From NCBI GenBank assembly GCA_052108535.1, contig JBQDZM010000001.1, positions 62,001-126,000 on the forward strand: a DNA stretch of 64,000 nucleotides, given 5' to 3'. Numbering within the stretch: position 1 is the first letter of the stretch; each line of letters opens with the position of its first letter. Below the pieces are notes generated by a model. That model was given only the letters and a program-made list of their open reading frames with translations. It was not told the origin of the DNA and did not search any database. This stretch comes from Galactobacter sp052108535. GTDB taxonomy: Bacteria; Actinomycetota; Actinomycetes; Actinomycetales; Micrococcaceae. Made by a program: the position numbers and the translations under genes. Below are positions 37,404 through 46,149 of the stretch, piece after piece.

Positions 37404-39301
37404 GGCTTTCCTTCCTCGTGTCCGCCGTCCGTGTCGCCGGCTTCCCCGTCCGACTGATCCCCGTCCGACTGATCTGCGACGCCGCCGGGGACATCGCTGC
37501 GGTCGGACGCGTCCCGGCGCGGCCGAATCGAGATCCCACCCGTGGTCAGCAGTCCGATGTGCAGGGTCCCCGGGACCGTCTCCGTGGTGGGTTCCTCCTC
37601 CGCTGGATCCATCGCGGAGGTGCCCGGCAGCGCCAGTCCGGTACGGGGGAACCATTCGGAATCATCCGCTTCGATGGCCTGGGCCATGGCCAGTTCTGCC
37701 GGCGTCGGGTCCGCCAACGGCAGGGGTGAGGCAGTCAATCCGCCGCCGGCCTTGCGCGGCAGGGTCAGCCGGAACACGGATCCTCGACCGGGTTCCCCCC
37801 AGGCCTGTAGCCAGCCACCGTGCAAACGGGCGTCCTGCATGGCGATGGCCAGGCCCAATCCCGATCCGCCCGTGGTCCGGGTCCGGGCTGGGTCCTTGCG
37901 CCAGAAACGGTCGAAGACGCGGGCAGCGTCCTCCTGGCTCAGTCCGATGCCGTGGTCTCGCACCGACACCGCGACGGCGTCGGCGTCTCCGGCCACGGTG
38001 ACCTCTACCGGCCGTCGCTCTCCGTGTTCCACGGCGTTGAGCACCAGGTTCCTGATGATGCGTTCCACCCGCCGGGGATCCATCTCGACGATGGTGGGGT
38101 CTGCGGGGAAATGCGTCACGATCTCCACGCCTTCGGCCTGCGCCAGCGGTCTGGCGGTGACGAGGACCCGATCGACCACTGGGACCATGTCCCACGGTCC
38201 AGCGTCCAACGAGGCCGCTCCGGCATCGAACCGGGAGATCTCTAGCAGGTCGGCCAGCAGCTCCTGGAAGCGTTCCACCTGGTCGTAGAGCAACTCGGCG
38301 CTGCGCCGGTTGATGGGGTCAAAGTTCTCGCGGGCGTCGTGGAGCACCTCAGCGGCCATCCGCACGGTGGTCAGTGGGGTCCGCAGTTCGTGGGACACGT
38401 CGGAGACGAAACGCTGCTGCATCTGGGACAGGGTCTCCAGCTGCACAATCTGGGCTGCGAGGGAATCCGCCATGCGGTTGAAGGAGCGCCCCAGTCTGGC
38501 GACCTCGTCGTCACCGTTGACCTGCATCCGTTCGCCGAGGCTTCCTTCCGCGAGTTTCTCCGCGGTGAGCGCCGCTTGGGAGACCGGGTGCAGAACGCGC
38601 TTCACGGTGTACCAGGCAATTCCGCCGATCACTACGAGGAGCAGGCTGAAGCCCAGCCACAGCACGCGATGGACCAGCTCCAACGTGGACTGGACCTGTT
38701 GGAAGTCGTAGACGATATAGAGGGCGTAGTCGCGATTCGGGGCGATCTGCACCCGCTTGCCGAAGGCCACCCCAGGATGGGTCTCGCCCTCCGAGTCCAG
38801 GGCCACCGATTCCCAATAGACCTCATCGCCGGCCTCGACGGAGGATTCCAGGCTGGAAGGAATGGCCGTTTCGGCTTCCGGCGATGAGTTCTGGTCGGGA
38901 ACCCACGAGGTTCCGTCGCGGGAGATCACACGCAGGACATACTCGCGCTGAATGGTGTCGTCGCCGCGCAGGCTGCGCAACGTGTCGTTGACCAGAGTCT
39001 GCGTCGAGGAGCGGTCGCCGGTCGCTGCGGAACGGAAGGAGGAGTCGGCAGCCCGCAACCAGGTGGTGGCCTCTGAACGGACTTGAGCCAGACGTTCCTG
39101 GAAGAGCCCGTCCGCGATCCGGGCGGAGAGCAGTGCTCCGGTGACGACCTCTGCGAGTCCGCACAGGATCACAGTGATGACCACGATGCGCACCTGCATG
39201 GAGCGCCGCCAGGCCTTCAGCCCGAACTGGCCCCAGCCACGCGGATCCCATCTGGCCCGCTGCGGCCGTGGCTCCTCCTCGGCCGCATGTCGTGATCCCA
39301 C
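37400..39301 (-). CDS. mtrB: Sensor histidine kinase MtrB
   Basis: Membrane sensor kinase (633 aa from the chosen start) of the MtrAB system, which controls cell-wall hydrolases and division. There is a membrane helix after the basic N-terminus, an extracytoplasmic domain, a second helix (VLWLGFSLLLVVIGGIAWY) and a HAMP domain. The H-box is VSDVSHELRTPLTTVRMAAE and the ATPase domain has NLVLNAVEHG, DHGIGLSQEDAARVFDRFW and GGSGLGLAIAMQDARLHGG. A disordered C-terminal tail of about 110 residues follows. The start at GTG 39301, 5 nt after the mtrA stop, is tentative; no strong ribosome site is seen. Confidence 0.92.
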   Translation of the reverse strand: MGSRHAAEEEPRPQRARWDPRGWGQFGLKAWRRSMQVRIVVITVILCGLAEVVTGALLSARIADGLFQERLAQVRSEATTWLRAADSSFRSAATGDRSSTQTLVNDTLRSLRGDDTIQREYVLRVISRDGTSWVPDQNSSPEAETAIPSSLESSVEAGDEVYWESVALDSEGETHPGVAFGKRVQIAPNRDYALYIVYDFQQVQSTLELVHRVLWLGFSLLLVVIGGIAWYTVKRVLHPVSQAALTAEKLAEGSLGERMQVNGDDEVARLGRSFNRMADSLAAQIVQLETLSQMQQRFVSDVSHELRTPLTTVRMAAEVLHDARENFDPINRRSAELLYDQVERFQELLADLLEISRFDAGAASLDAGPWDMVPVVDRVLVTARPLAQAEGVEIVTHFPADPTIVEMDPRRVERIIRNLVLNAVEHGERRPVEVTVAGDADAVAVSVRDHGIGLSQEDAARVFDRFWRKDPARTRTTGGSGLGLAIAMQDARLHGGWLQAWGEPGRGSVFRLTLPRKAGGGLTASPLPLADPTPAELAMAQAIEADDSEWFPRTGLALPGTSAMDPAEEEPTTETVPGTLHIGLLTTGGISIRPRRDASDRSDVPGGVADQSDGDQSDGEAGDTDGGHEEGKP

Positions 39302-39306
39302 CCGGA

Positions 39307-39984
39307 TCAGGCCTGGCCTGCCTTGTAGCCCACGCCGCGCACGGTCTGCACCACCTGCGGGTCGTCCGGGTCCACCTCGACTTTGGACCGCAGTCGCTGC
39401 ACGTGCACGTTGACGAGCCGGGTGTCCGCGGAATGCCGGTAGCCCCACACCTGTTCAAGCAGCATCTCGCGCGTGAACACCTGCCACGGTTTCCGGGCCA
39501 GTGCCACCAGCAGGTCAAATTCGAGGGGCGTCAGAGCGATACGGACGCCATCGCGGGTCACCGAGTGACCGGCGAGGTCGATGGTGAGGTCGGCTGCGTG
39601 CAGCACCTCGGGTGCGTGCCTCTCCCCTCCGCGAAGCCGAGTCCTGACCCGGGCCACGAGTTCCGCCGGTTTGAAGGGTTTGGGCACGTAGTCGTCCGCA
39701 CCTGCTTCCAGCCCCGCCACCACGTCAGACGTGTCCGACTTCGCGGTGAGCATGATGATGGGTACGTCCGATTCCTGGCGGATCTGGCGGCAGATCTGCA
39801 CGCCGTCCTGTCCAGGCAGCATGACGTCAAGCAGGACGAGGTCCGGTCTTGAGCGGTGGAAGAGATCCACGGCCTGCGCGCCGTCATGGCAGAAGACCGG
39901 GTCGTATTCGTCGTTGCGCAAGACGATGCCGATCATCTCGGCCAGTGCCTCGTCGTCGTCCACGACGAGAATGGTGCCCTTCAT
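39307..39984 (-). CDS. mtrA: Response regulator MtrA (OmpR family)
   Basis: DNA-binding regulator (225 aa) that is phosphorylated by MtrB. The receiver domain opens MKGTILVVDDDEALAEMIG, with acceptor Asp53 in VLLDVMLPGQDG, Thr and Lys in MLTAKSD and VPKPFKP. The winged-helix domain contains LTPLEFDLLVALARKPWQVF and VNVHVQRLRSKVEVDPDDP, and it ends with the conserved VRGVGYKAG. The start was set at 39984 from the family N-terminus. 83 bp separate it from the MetE-like gene, which may hold its promoter. Confidence 0.96.
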   Translation of the reverse strand: MKGTILVVDDDEALAEMIGIVLRNDEYDPVFCHDGAQAVDLFHRSRPDLVLLDVMLPGQDGVQICRQIRQESDVPIIMLTAKSDTSDVVAGLEAGADDYVPKPFKPAELVARVRTRLRGGERHAPEVLHAADLTIDLAGHSVTRDGVRIALTPLEFDLLVALARKPWQVFTREMLLEQVWGYRHSADTRLVNVHVQRLRSKVEVDPDDPQVVQTVRGVGYKAGQA

Positions 39985-40067
39985 CGCTTGGATCACACGC
40001 TCCTTGGTTCGTTGAGCCGGTCGCGCTGGCGGCGCCCGTCTGCACCCCATCCTAGGAGATGGTTCCG

Positions 40068-41225
40068 CTAGCCGAGGGCCTCCAGATCGTCGCGCCGAAC
40101 CAATTCCAAGGCATCGGCACAGTCCCGGGCGGTCGCTGCATGGTCTTTCAGTCGTTGCGGGAGCACCGGTGCGTCGGCGCCGGTGGCGATCAGGACGCGA
40201 CTCAGCGCGGCCGCGTCGAGCCCTAGTCGGCGCCAGGGCAGCGCGACAGAGCGCGCCAGGTCAGCGATCCGGCCCTTGGCCGGTGCCGGGGTGGGGACCT
40301 CCACTACGACGTCCTGCCCTGCCTCGACCCACGCTGCCACGGGGACGAATCCCTCGGGGGCGTCGGGTCGCCTGATCCGCACGGCGACACGAGGGGCGGC
40401 GTCCGCCCCGCTCGCGTCGTCCTGGTGCCCGACGGCCCGGTCTTGCCTACCGCGCGCACCTCGCGGCGCGTGGCCAGCGCGCCCCGAGGGGCGATCGTCG
40501 GGCACAGCCGCCTCCCGATCCTTCTCTGCCTGCAAGCCCGGGAGGTTCTGCAACGGCTCAAGACCCGCGGCCTGGATCGGGAGGATGACCCTGGCCCGTT
40601 GAGCCAAGCCCACCCAGGCTTCGCCGACATGCGCCTTGTCCCACGCCGGAAGTAGCCGGTATCCGGAGGAGGAGCGCACCTGACCGGAGATGACGTCCGC
40701 GAGGTCCGGCTCCACGACGTCGAGCACTACCACTGCCCCGGGGAGCGCGGACTCTGCCTCTGCGACGAGCGCGGCCATGGATTCGATCCATGCCTGCGTC
40801 ACGTCGCGCACGGCGCCGGCGTCGGACAGCACAGGCTCACCGCCCGGCAGAGCCAGCCTGCTCACGAGGGTCGCCGGACCCACGACGCTCATCGAGGTGG
40901 GGCCCAGCGGCCGACCCTCCGCGAGATCAGCCGTGAGGCCCAGCAGGCTGCGTTGATGCGACCGGGTCCTCCGCGCCGCCATATCCTCGCCCGCGCGGGA
41001 TCCGGTCAGCCTCCACCCGTGAGGGGTCAGGGAGACCGGGAGGTCGATGAGGTGCGCCACGGTGCGCGGGAGTGGAGTGGTACCAGGCAGGCCCGTTGTT
41101 GCGGGCAGCGGGACCAGATGTGGACTGCCGAGTTCGCCGCGCAGGATCCTGGCCGGTTCCTCGAGGGTGTCCCCCAGGGTCTCCGCCCGAACCATGGCCC
41201 GTACGGGGAGCTCGTCGCCGCTCAC
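40068..41225 (-). CDS. MetE-like protein lacking zinc ligands (Rv3015c-type)
   Basis: A 385 aa protein annotated in actinobacteria as vitamin-B12-independent methionine synthase-like. Family features are LRGELGSPHLVPLPATTGLPGT, VAHLIDLPVSLTPHGWRLTG, SVVGPATLVSRLAL and the C-terminal half with LPWRRLGLDAAALSRVLIATGADAPV. True MetE needs a His-X-Cys and a distal Cys to bind zinc; the only cysteine here is near residue 370, so methionine synthase activity is unlikely. A charged, disordered insert of about 45 residues (about 232-280) interrupts the middle. It is coupled to chorismate mutase by an ATGA overlap. Function unknown. Confidence 0.75.
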   Translation of the reverse strand: MSGDELPVRAMVRAETLGDTLEEPARILRGELGSPHLVPLPATTGLPGTTPLPRTVAHLIDLPVSLTPHGWRLTGSRAGEDMAARRTRSHQRSLLGLTADLAEGRPLGPTSMSVVGPATLVSRLALPGGEPVLSDAGAVRDVTQAWIESMAALVAEAESALPGAVVVLDVVEPDLADVISGQVRSSSGYRLLPAWDKAHVGEAWVGLAQRARVILPIQAAGLEPLQNLPGLQAEKDREAAVPDDRPSGRAGHAPRGARGRQDRAVGHQDDASGADAAPRVAVRIRRPDAPEGFVPVAAWVEAGQDVVVEVPTPAPAKGRIADLARSVALPWRRLGLDAAALSRVLIATGADAPVLPQRLKDHAATARDCADALELVRRDDLEALG

Positions 41226-41614
41226 TTGCCTGGGGTCTCGTTCTGCGCCGTGGTGCGGGAAGATGCCTGGTGCGACTCGGAGATCGCCTCGTGATGGCGA
41301 ATCACCTCACCGATGATGAAATTGAGGAACTTCTCGGCGAAGGCGGGATCCAGATTGGCGTCGTCCGCGAGGGAGCGCAAGCGCTGGATCTGGGCCGTCT
41401 CCCGCCCAGGATCGGAGGCAGGCAGACGGTAAGTGGCCTTGAGCCACCCCACCCGCTGGGTGCACTTGAAGCGTTCCGCCAGGAGGTGGACCAGCATTGC
41501 ATCGAAGTTGTCGATGCTCCCACGGATGCTCAATAACTCCTCCATGACCTTGGGGTCCACGTCCTCTCCAAGGGAGGAGGACGACGGGTCGAAGGAGGAT
41601 GCTGCGCTGCTCAT
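41222..41614 (-). CDS. Chorismate mutase (AroQ class)
   Basis: Converts chorismate to prephenate for phenylalanine and tyrosine synthesis (130 aa). The all-helical AroQ fold is recognisable from IRGSIDNFDAMLVHLLAERF, VGWLKATYRLPASDPGRE and FLNFIIGEVIRHHEAI. The arginine, lysine and glutamate positions expected in the active site are present in those segments. There is no signal peptide, so it is the cytoplasmic type. Its stop overlaps the MetE-like start (ATGA). Confidence 0.92.
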   Translation of the reverse strand: MSSAASSFDPSSSSLGEDVDPKVMEELLSIRGSIDNFDAMLVHLLAERFKCTQRVGWLKATYRLPASDPGRETAQIQRLRSLADDANLDPAFAEKFLNFIIGEVIRHHEAISESHQASSRTTAQNETPGK

Positions 41615-41720
41615 GTGTCCATCCTAAAAGCCAAGTCGGGCCGCTCCTGCACTGTTACCCCGCCCCTGGTCCTCCCTACCGACCATGTCCGCCGCTACCG
41701 ACCCATTTCATGTCGCTCAA

Positions 41721-41792
41721 GTCGGGAACGAACCGGCGGTCGGGAACGAACCGGCGGTCGGGAACGAACCGGCGGTCGGGAACGTGTCGGCG
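41721..41792. repeat. Four-copy 18-bp tandem repeat downstream of mnmA
   Basis: Units of GTCGGGAACGAACCGGCG at 41721-41738, 41739-41756 and 41757-41774 are identical; 41775-41792 differs at three positions. The array ends 8 bp from the mnmA stop codon and lies in the 185-bp spacer before chorismate mutase. It does not form a simple terminator and lies in no predicted gene. Confidence 0.95.
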
Positions 41793-41799
41793 GTCGGAA

Positions 41800-42981
41800 T
41801 CAGGCGGATTCCAGGACCGACGGATCCCACGCGGAGGAATGCGCCTCGGAGACGGTGGCCTGGCCGAGCACCCTCGCATGGTCGTAGATCACCATGGACT
41901 GCCCGGGAGCCACGCCCTTGACGGTCTCTCGCAGCTCCACCTCCACGGCGGTGATGCCATGGGGTGCTGGAACGTTGGTTTCCGGGTCCACGGCGAGCGC
42001 GGGGTCCACGATCCAGCGGGCCCGGCCAGGAACGGGTTCGGCGTGGGCCCGAACCTGCACCTCGACGTCCAGCCACTCACCGGCGACCGCGGCGCTCGGA
42101 ACGGGGCCAGCGAAGGAGGGGCGCAGTCCGGAGAGTCGGTCAACGTCCAACAGGTCCTTGGGTCCCACCACCACACGGTTGTCCTTGGGACGAATCTGCA
42201 GCACGAAGCGTGGCTTGCCGTCGGGTGCCGGATGCCCCAATTTCAGGCCTCGGCGTTGGCCCACGGTGTAGGCGTTGGCTCCCTCGTGCTGCCCCACGGT
42301 GTGGCCGTCCTGATCCACGATCTCGCCGGGTGTCATGTCGATGCGTTCGGCGAGGAAGCCCTTGGTGTCTCCGTCGGGGATGAAGCAGATGTCGTGGCTG
42401 TCTGGTTTGGATGCCACACCGAGCCCCCTGCTCTCCGCCTCGGCCCGCACCTGCGCCTTGGTGGGGGTATCGGCGAGGGGGAACCAGCAGTGGTCCAGCT
42501 GGTCCTCGCGCAGCACGCCGAGCACGTAGGACTGGTCCTTGGCATGGTCGGCCGCGCGCAACAGCGTCGGGCGGTTGTCCTGGTCTCGCACCACCTTGGC
42601 GTAGTGCCCAGTGACGACCTGGTCGAATCCCAAGGCGATGGCCTTGTCCAGCAGGGCCTCGAACTTGATCTTCTCGTTGCAGCGCAGGCAGGGGTTCGGC
42701 GTTCGCCCTGCAGCGTATTCCGCGACGAAATCGTCCACCACATCCGCCTTGAAGCGGTCGGAGAAGTCCCAGACGTAGAAGGGGATCCCGAGGGTGTCGC
42801 AGGCGCGGAAGGCGTCGTTGGAGTCCTCGATGGTGCAGCAGCCGCGCGAACCGGTGCGCAGGGTGCCGGGCATGCGGGAGAGCGCAAGGTGCACGCCGAC
42901 CACGTCGTGGCCCGCTTCGACCGCCCGGGCCGCGGCCACGGCTGAGTCCACGCCGCCGCTCATCGCTGCCAGTACCCTCAT
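41800..42981 (-). CDS. mnmA: tRNA-uridine 2-sulfurtransferase MnmA (TrmU)
   Basis: Thiolates uridine 34 of Lys, Glu and Gln tRNAs (393 aa) using sulfur relayed from a cysteine desulfurase. The PP-loop MSGGVDSAVAA is at about 7-17, the catalytic cysteine pair is Cys101 (in NPCLRCNEKIKF) and Cys199 (in DSHDICFIPDG), and the C-terminal beta domain is present. The gene is downstream of the cysteine desulfurase on the same strand, matching the M. tuberculosis iscS-trmU pair and suggesting a functional sulfur relay. The 304-bp spacer between them suggests separate promoters. Confidence 0.96.
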   Translation of the reverse strand: MRVLAAMSGGVDSAVAAARAVEAGHDVVGVHLALSRMPGTLRTGSRGCCTIEDSNDAFRACDTLGIPFYVWDFSDRFKADVVDDFVAEYAAGRTPNPCLRCNEKIKFEALLDKAIALGFDQVVTGHYAKVVRDQDNRPTLLRAADHAKDQSYVLGVLREDQLDHCWFPLADTPTKAQVRAEAESRGLGVASKPDSHDICFIPDGDTKGFLAERIDMTPGEIVDQDGHTVGQHEGANAYTVGQRRGLKLGHPAPDGKPRFVLQIRPKDNRVVVGPKDLLDVDRLSGLRPSFAGPVPSAAVAGEWLDVEVQVRAHAEPVPGRARWIVDPALAVDPETNVPAPHGITAVEVELRETVKGVAPGQSMVIYDHARVLGQATVSEAHSSAWDPSVLESA

Positions 42982-43285
42982 GCTGCTGCCTGTCCTCGTC
43001 TGCTCGTGTTCGGTGTGTTCAGTGCGTTGTCGGTGTGGTCAGTGCATTCTTGCCGATACCCGTGCTAGGCCTGACCGGTCAAGCAAGGCCCGACCGGTCA
43101 AGTGTAGTGACATCGGCTTTGCCGGAACACCACGCTTTGCTGGAACACCACCAGGTCTCAACGCTAGCGCGACCGAATCTGTTCCCGCCCTAGGTCTGTG
43201 GGCCGTGGTGATATCAGCCGCAGCAATGTGCGCCGTACGGATGCGAGCCGTGGCGAGGGGAACAGCAGCCGTTCAGGGACGGGGG
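42982..43285. other. Spacer between cysteine desulfurase and mnmA with three tandem duplications
   Basis: No gene is supported in these 304 bp. Three unrelated short duplications sit side by side: 20 bp twice (43010-43029, 43030-43049; TCGGTGTGNTCAGTGCNTTN type), 19 bp twice (43069-43087, 43088-43106; around GACCGGTCAAG) and 18 bp twice (43116-43133, 43134-43151; around CTTTGCYGGAACACCAC). Confidence 0.9.
43010..43151. repeat. Cluster of three adjacent 18-20 bp tandem duplications
   Basis: Each duplication has its own unit sequence and a few mismatches between copies, so they arose independently rather than from one array. Units are 20, 19 and 18 bp. They lie upstream of mnmA and downstream of the cysteine desulfurase gene. 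Confidence 0.88.
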
Positions 43286-44518
43286 TCAGCGTGAGTTCGT
43301 CTTCGTTGCGGCATTGAGTCCGGCGGCCCGTGCCGAGGAGAGCACCCCGGGCAGCGCGGCCAGGAGCGCATCGACGTCGGCCTCGGTACTGCCTGCACCG
43401 AGGCTGAAACGTTGCACGCTGCGAGCGTCGTCCGCGCCGCGTCCCATGGCGACCAGCACGTGACTGGGTCCAGCGACCCCTGCCGTGCACGCCGAGCCGG
43501 TCGAGGTAGCGATGCCTGCCATATCCAACATGAACAGCACCGAATCCCCCTCGCAGCCAGGGAACGTGAAGTGGACGGTCCCTGGGAGCCGGCGAAGATG
43601 AGCGTCTGGGGCGAACGGGTCCGGCCCGTTCAGGACTGCCTCAGGTGCCAGGGATCGCACCCCGTCGATGAGGCGGGAGCTGAGGGCCCGTAGGCGGGAG
43701 GCCTCTGCCTCCATGTGGTGAAGTGCATGTTCGGCAGCCGCCGCGAAGGCCACGGTGCCGAGCACGTCCAGGGTCCCGGAGCGCAGTCCGCGTTGATGCC
43801 CTCCACCGTGGATCAGCGGGGTGGGTTTCTGGTCCCGCCCGAGCACCAGCGCCCCTATCCCTACGGGGCCGCCGAGCTTGTGCGCGGTGATCGCTGCGGA
43901 AGCGATACCGGGTGCGCGCAGGTGCACCGGGATGTGGCCCACCGCTTGGACGGCGTCGGTGTGGAACGTTGCGCCCACCGCTGCGGCCGCCTCTGCGGCC
44001 TGCTCCACGGGTTGGATGGTGCCGACCTCGTTGTTGGCCCACATCAGGGTGGCCACGGCGACGCGGCCCGATTCGGCCTGGAGGGTTTCGCCCCAGGCGT
44101 CCAGATCCACGACTCCGTCGGAGGCGGAGTCCGAAAGCAGCGGCACCTGGAGGACCCGTGCTCCCTCGTGGGCGGCGAGCCACTCCACGGTATCCAGCAC
44201 CGCGTGGTGTTCGGCGCCGGTGACCACGATGGTGTCCCGGCTCGAGTCCTGATCGCGGGCGGCCCACCACGCACCCTTGAGTCCCAGGTTGTCTGCTTCG
44301 GTCCCTCCGGAGGTGATGATCAGTTCGGTCGGGTGCACACCCAGCGCCGCCGCCAATCGCTCCCTGGCTTCCTCCACAATGCGGTGGGCTCTGCGGCCCG
44401 CGGCATGCAGCGAGCTGGGGTTACCCACCAGCCCCAGGTGTGCCTCGAGCGCTGCCCGCGCTGGCGGACTCAGGGGTGTGGTCGCGGCGTGGTCAAGGTA
44501 GACGGGTTCGGCAGGCAC
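43286..44518 (-). CDS. iscS: Cysteine desulfurase, IscS/NifS type
   Basis: PLP enzyme (410 aa) that releases persulfide sulfur from cysteine for tRNA thiolation and other uses. It opens VYLDHAATTPLSPPA, with TGAEHHAVLDT (His104/His105), ANNEVGTIQP, the PLP lysine in ITAHKLGGPVGIG (Lys214) and the catalytic cysteine in TSTGSACTAGVAG (Cys344). The GTG at 44518 was chosen from the family N-terminus. The frame stays open upstream through an 18-bp repeat array that would encode a repetitive charged extension; I regard that as non-coding. mnmA lies downstream. No iscU or other Fe-S genes are adjacent. Confidence 0.93.
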   Translation of the reverse strand: MPAEPVYLDHAATTPLSPPARAALEAHLGLVGNPSSLHAAGRRAHRIVEEARERLAAALGVHPTELIITSGGTEADNLGLKGAWWAARDQDSSRDTIVVTGAEHHAVLDTVEWLAAHEGARVLQVPLLSDSASDGVVDLDAWGETLQAESGRVAVATLMWANNEVGTIQPVEQAAEAAAAVGATFHTDAVQAVGHIPVHLRAPGIASAAITAHKLGGPVGIGALVLGRDQKPTPLIHGGGHQRGLRSGTLDVLGTVAFAAAAEHALHHMEAEASRLRALSSRLIDGVRSLAPEAVLNGPDPFAPDAHLRRLPGTVHFTFPGCEGDSVLFMLDMAGIATSTGSACTAGVAGPSHVLVAMGRGADDARSVQRFSLGAGSTEADVDALLAALPGVLSSARAAGLNAATKTNSR

Positions 44519-44559
44519 GTCAGCGATTCTAGTCCGGGGTGCTTTCCCCCTCCTCCCCC

Positions 44560-44660
44560 GAATCTCCCCTTTCTCTCGGATCTGCCCCATGCCGAATCTG
44601 CCCCTGCTCTCGGATCTGCCCCACTTTTCGGATTTGCCCCACTTTTCGGATCTGCGGCAC
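44560..44660. repeat. Degenerate 18-bp tandem repeat upstream of the cysteine desulfurase
   Basis: About five and a half units related to GGATCTGCCCCACTTTTC: 44560-44577, 44578-44593 (16 bp), 44594-44611, 44612-44629, 44630-44647 and a partial unit. The array occupies the divergent promoter space between the cysteine desulfurase and the MFS permease. Confidence 0.9.
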
Positions 44661-44694
44661 CGAACCGGCGCCGCACATCCGAGAACGAGGGCGG

Positions 44695-44726
44695 ATCCAC
44701 GCCGATAAGAATCCACGCCGATAAGG
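44695..44726. repeat. 16-bp tandem duplication upstream of the MFS gene
   Basis: ATCCACGCCGATAAG plus one variable base occurs at 44695-44710 and again at 44711-44726. It lies 40 bp before the proposed start of the permease gene, in its promoter or leader. Confidence 0.88.
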
Positions 44727-44767
44727 TGGTTCTCGGAACACCAGGGCACGGGAAGGGACAGGATCGG

Positions 44768-46057
44768 TTGAGAGCCAACAGCACTTACGGCCCCATCCTG
44801 GTCCCCGTCCTGATTCCTTCGTGGCTGCTGGCGGTGGCGTTGGGTGCCATCATGCCGGTGCTGGCTCTGGCCGCCCTGAGTATCGGGGCTGAGACCTCGT
44901 ACGCAGCGGTCCTGGTGGGGATCATGGGTGCCGTGTCGCTGATCGGTACCATTCCGGCCGGGATCTTCATCGACCGCGTGGGTGACACCGCCGCCATGGT
45001 CTCAGCTGGCCTCACCGCGGTAGTGGTGCTTGGCACCATCGCCGTCACGCTGGCCTTGGACCTGCAAGGGTCGTTGGTGATCTACACCGTCTGTCTGATG
45101 CTCATGGCTCCGGTCACGGACGTCTGGTCCCTGGCCCGGCAGGCGTTGGTCGCCGAAAGCGTGCCACCGTCCAAGGTCGCGCTGGCCATGACGGCCTTGG
45201 GCGGCACCCAGCGCGTGGGAAACCTCATCGGCCCGCTGCTCGGTGCCGCCCTCATGCTGGTGGCCCCGATCTGGTCCGTCTTCCTCCTTGCGGCGGTGGC
45301 GGCAGCGGCCGCCACCGTGGTGGTCTGCCTGCCAGCAGGGCGAGCCCTCGACGCACCGCATCCGTCACGACGACGGGTCCGGTCCCCCATGCCCGACGGG
45401 CGCGGCTCGGCCGCCGCCGAAACATCGGGCATAGCGGAGACCGGCGGTCCCCGACCCGCGCTGCGGCAGCTGCAGGTGCGCTGGTCCGCGGTGGTACTCG
45501 TAGGAGTCTCGATCACCACGCTGACGGTGGCCCGTGCCGGGCAGCCGATCATTGTGCAACTGTGGGGAGTGCACCTGGGGCTGCACAGTTCCGCCATCTC
45601 GTCTTTGATCGCGCTCGGGGCGGCAGTGGAGTTGGGGTTCATGTTCTTAGGTGGGTACCTCAAGGAGCGCTGGGGGCGTGCCGCGATCCTGGTGACGTGT
45701 CTGGCTGTCTTCGGTGTCGGTTTCCTGGTGATGGTGTGGTGGCAGCACCTGATCGGGATGGTGATCGCCGTGCTGGTCATGGCGCTGGGCAATGGGCTCG
45801 GCGCTGGTGTGAATATGACCATCGGAGCCGACCTCTCACCCTCCGTGGGGCGCGCGCGATTCCTGGGGGTCTGGGCCATGTTCAACAACATCGGCAGGCT
45901 CGGCGGCCCCGCGCTCACCTCGTTCCTCATCGCGGCGGCGTCGCTAGCGACGGGGATCGCCGTCACCGGTGTCATCGCCCTGGCCGGGGCAGCCTGGATG
46001 TGCGCCGTGGCTGGCCACGTCGGGTTGCCCGGCCCCGCCCGCAGTCGTCGTCCCTGA
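44768..46057 (+). CDS. Major facilitator superfamily permease
   Basis: Membrane transporter (429 aa) with about 12 hydrophobic segments split into two halves by a charged loop (residues about 198-240, RRRVRSPMPDGRGSAAAETSG). Typical MFS features include GIFIDRVGDTAAMVSAG and the pseudo-symmetric FMFLGGYLKERWGRAAILV. Substrate unknown; the family includes drug efflux pumps. I chose the TTG at 44768 because GGAAGGGA lies 9 nt upstream; a GTG at 44726 is in frame but inside the 16-bp duplication. Divergent from the cysteine desulfurase. Confidence 0.85.
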   Translation: MRANSTYGPILVPVLIPSWLLAVALGAIMPVLALAALSIGAETSYAAVLVGIMGAVSLIGTIPAGIFIDRVGDTAAMVSAGLTAVVVLGTIAVTLALDLQGSLVIYTVCLMLMAPVTDVWSLARQALVAESVPPSKVALAMTALGGTQRVGNLIGPLLGAALMLVAPIWSVFLLAAVAAAAATVVVCLPAGRALDAPHPSRRRVRSPMPDGRGSAAAETSGIAETGGPRPALRQLQVRWSAVVLVGVSITTLTVARAGQPIIVQLWGVHLGLHSSAISSLIALGAAVELGFMFLGGYLKERWGRAAILVTCLAVFGVGFLVMVWWQHLIGMVIAVLVMALGNGLGAGVNMTIGADLSPSVGRARFLGVWAMFNNIGRLGGPALTSFLIAAASLATGIAVTGVIALAGAAWMCAVAGHVGLPGPARSRRP

Positions 46058-46105
46058 CTGGCACACTGGGAAGTGCCGCCAGCCGTTGGTGACCGCCGCC
46101 GCCAG

Positions 46106-46131
46106 GACCGACCAGCACGACCGACCAGCAC
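46106..46131. repeat. 13-bp tandem duplication before the DHPS-like gene
   Basis: GACCGACCAGCAC occurs twice in immediate succession (46106-46118 and 46119-46131), 18 bp before the start of the DHPS-like gene. Confidence 0.85.
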
Positions 46132-46149
46132 CCCTGATCAGGAGACCAG

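Noticed and set aside
41721..44660. CRISPR array
   Set aside because: The repeats are directly adjacent with no unique spacers, are only 13-20 bp, and no cas genes are present.
43715..44767. Long N-terminal extension of the MFS permease
   Set aside because: It is antisense to the cysteine desulfurase and reads through the repeat array; the membrane protein starts with a good ribosome site at 44768.
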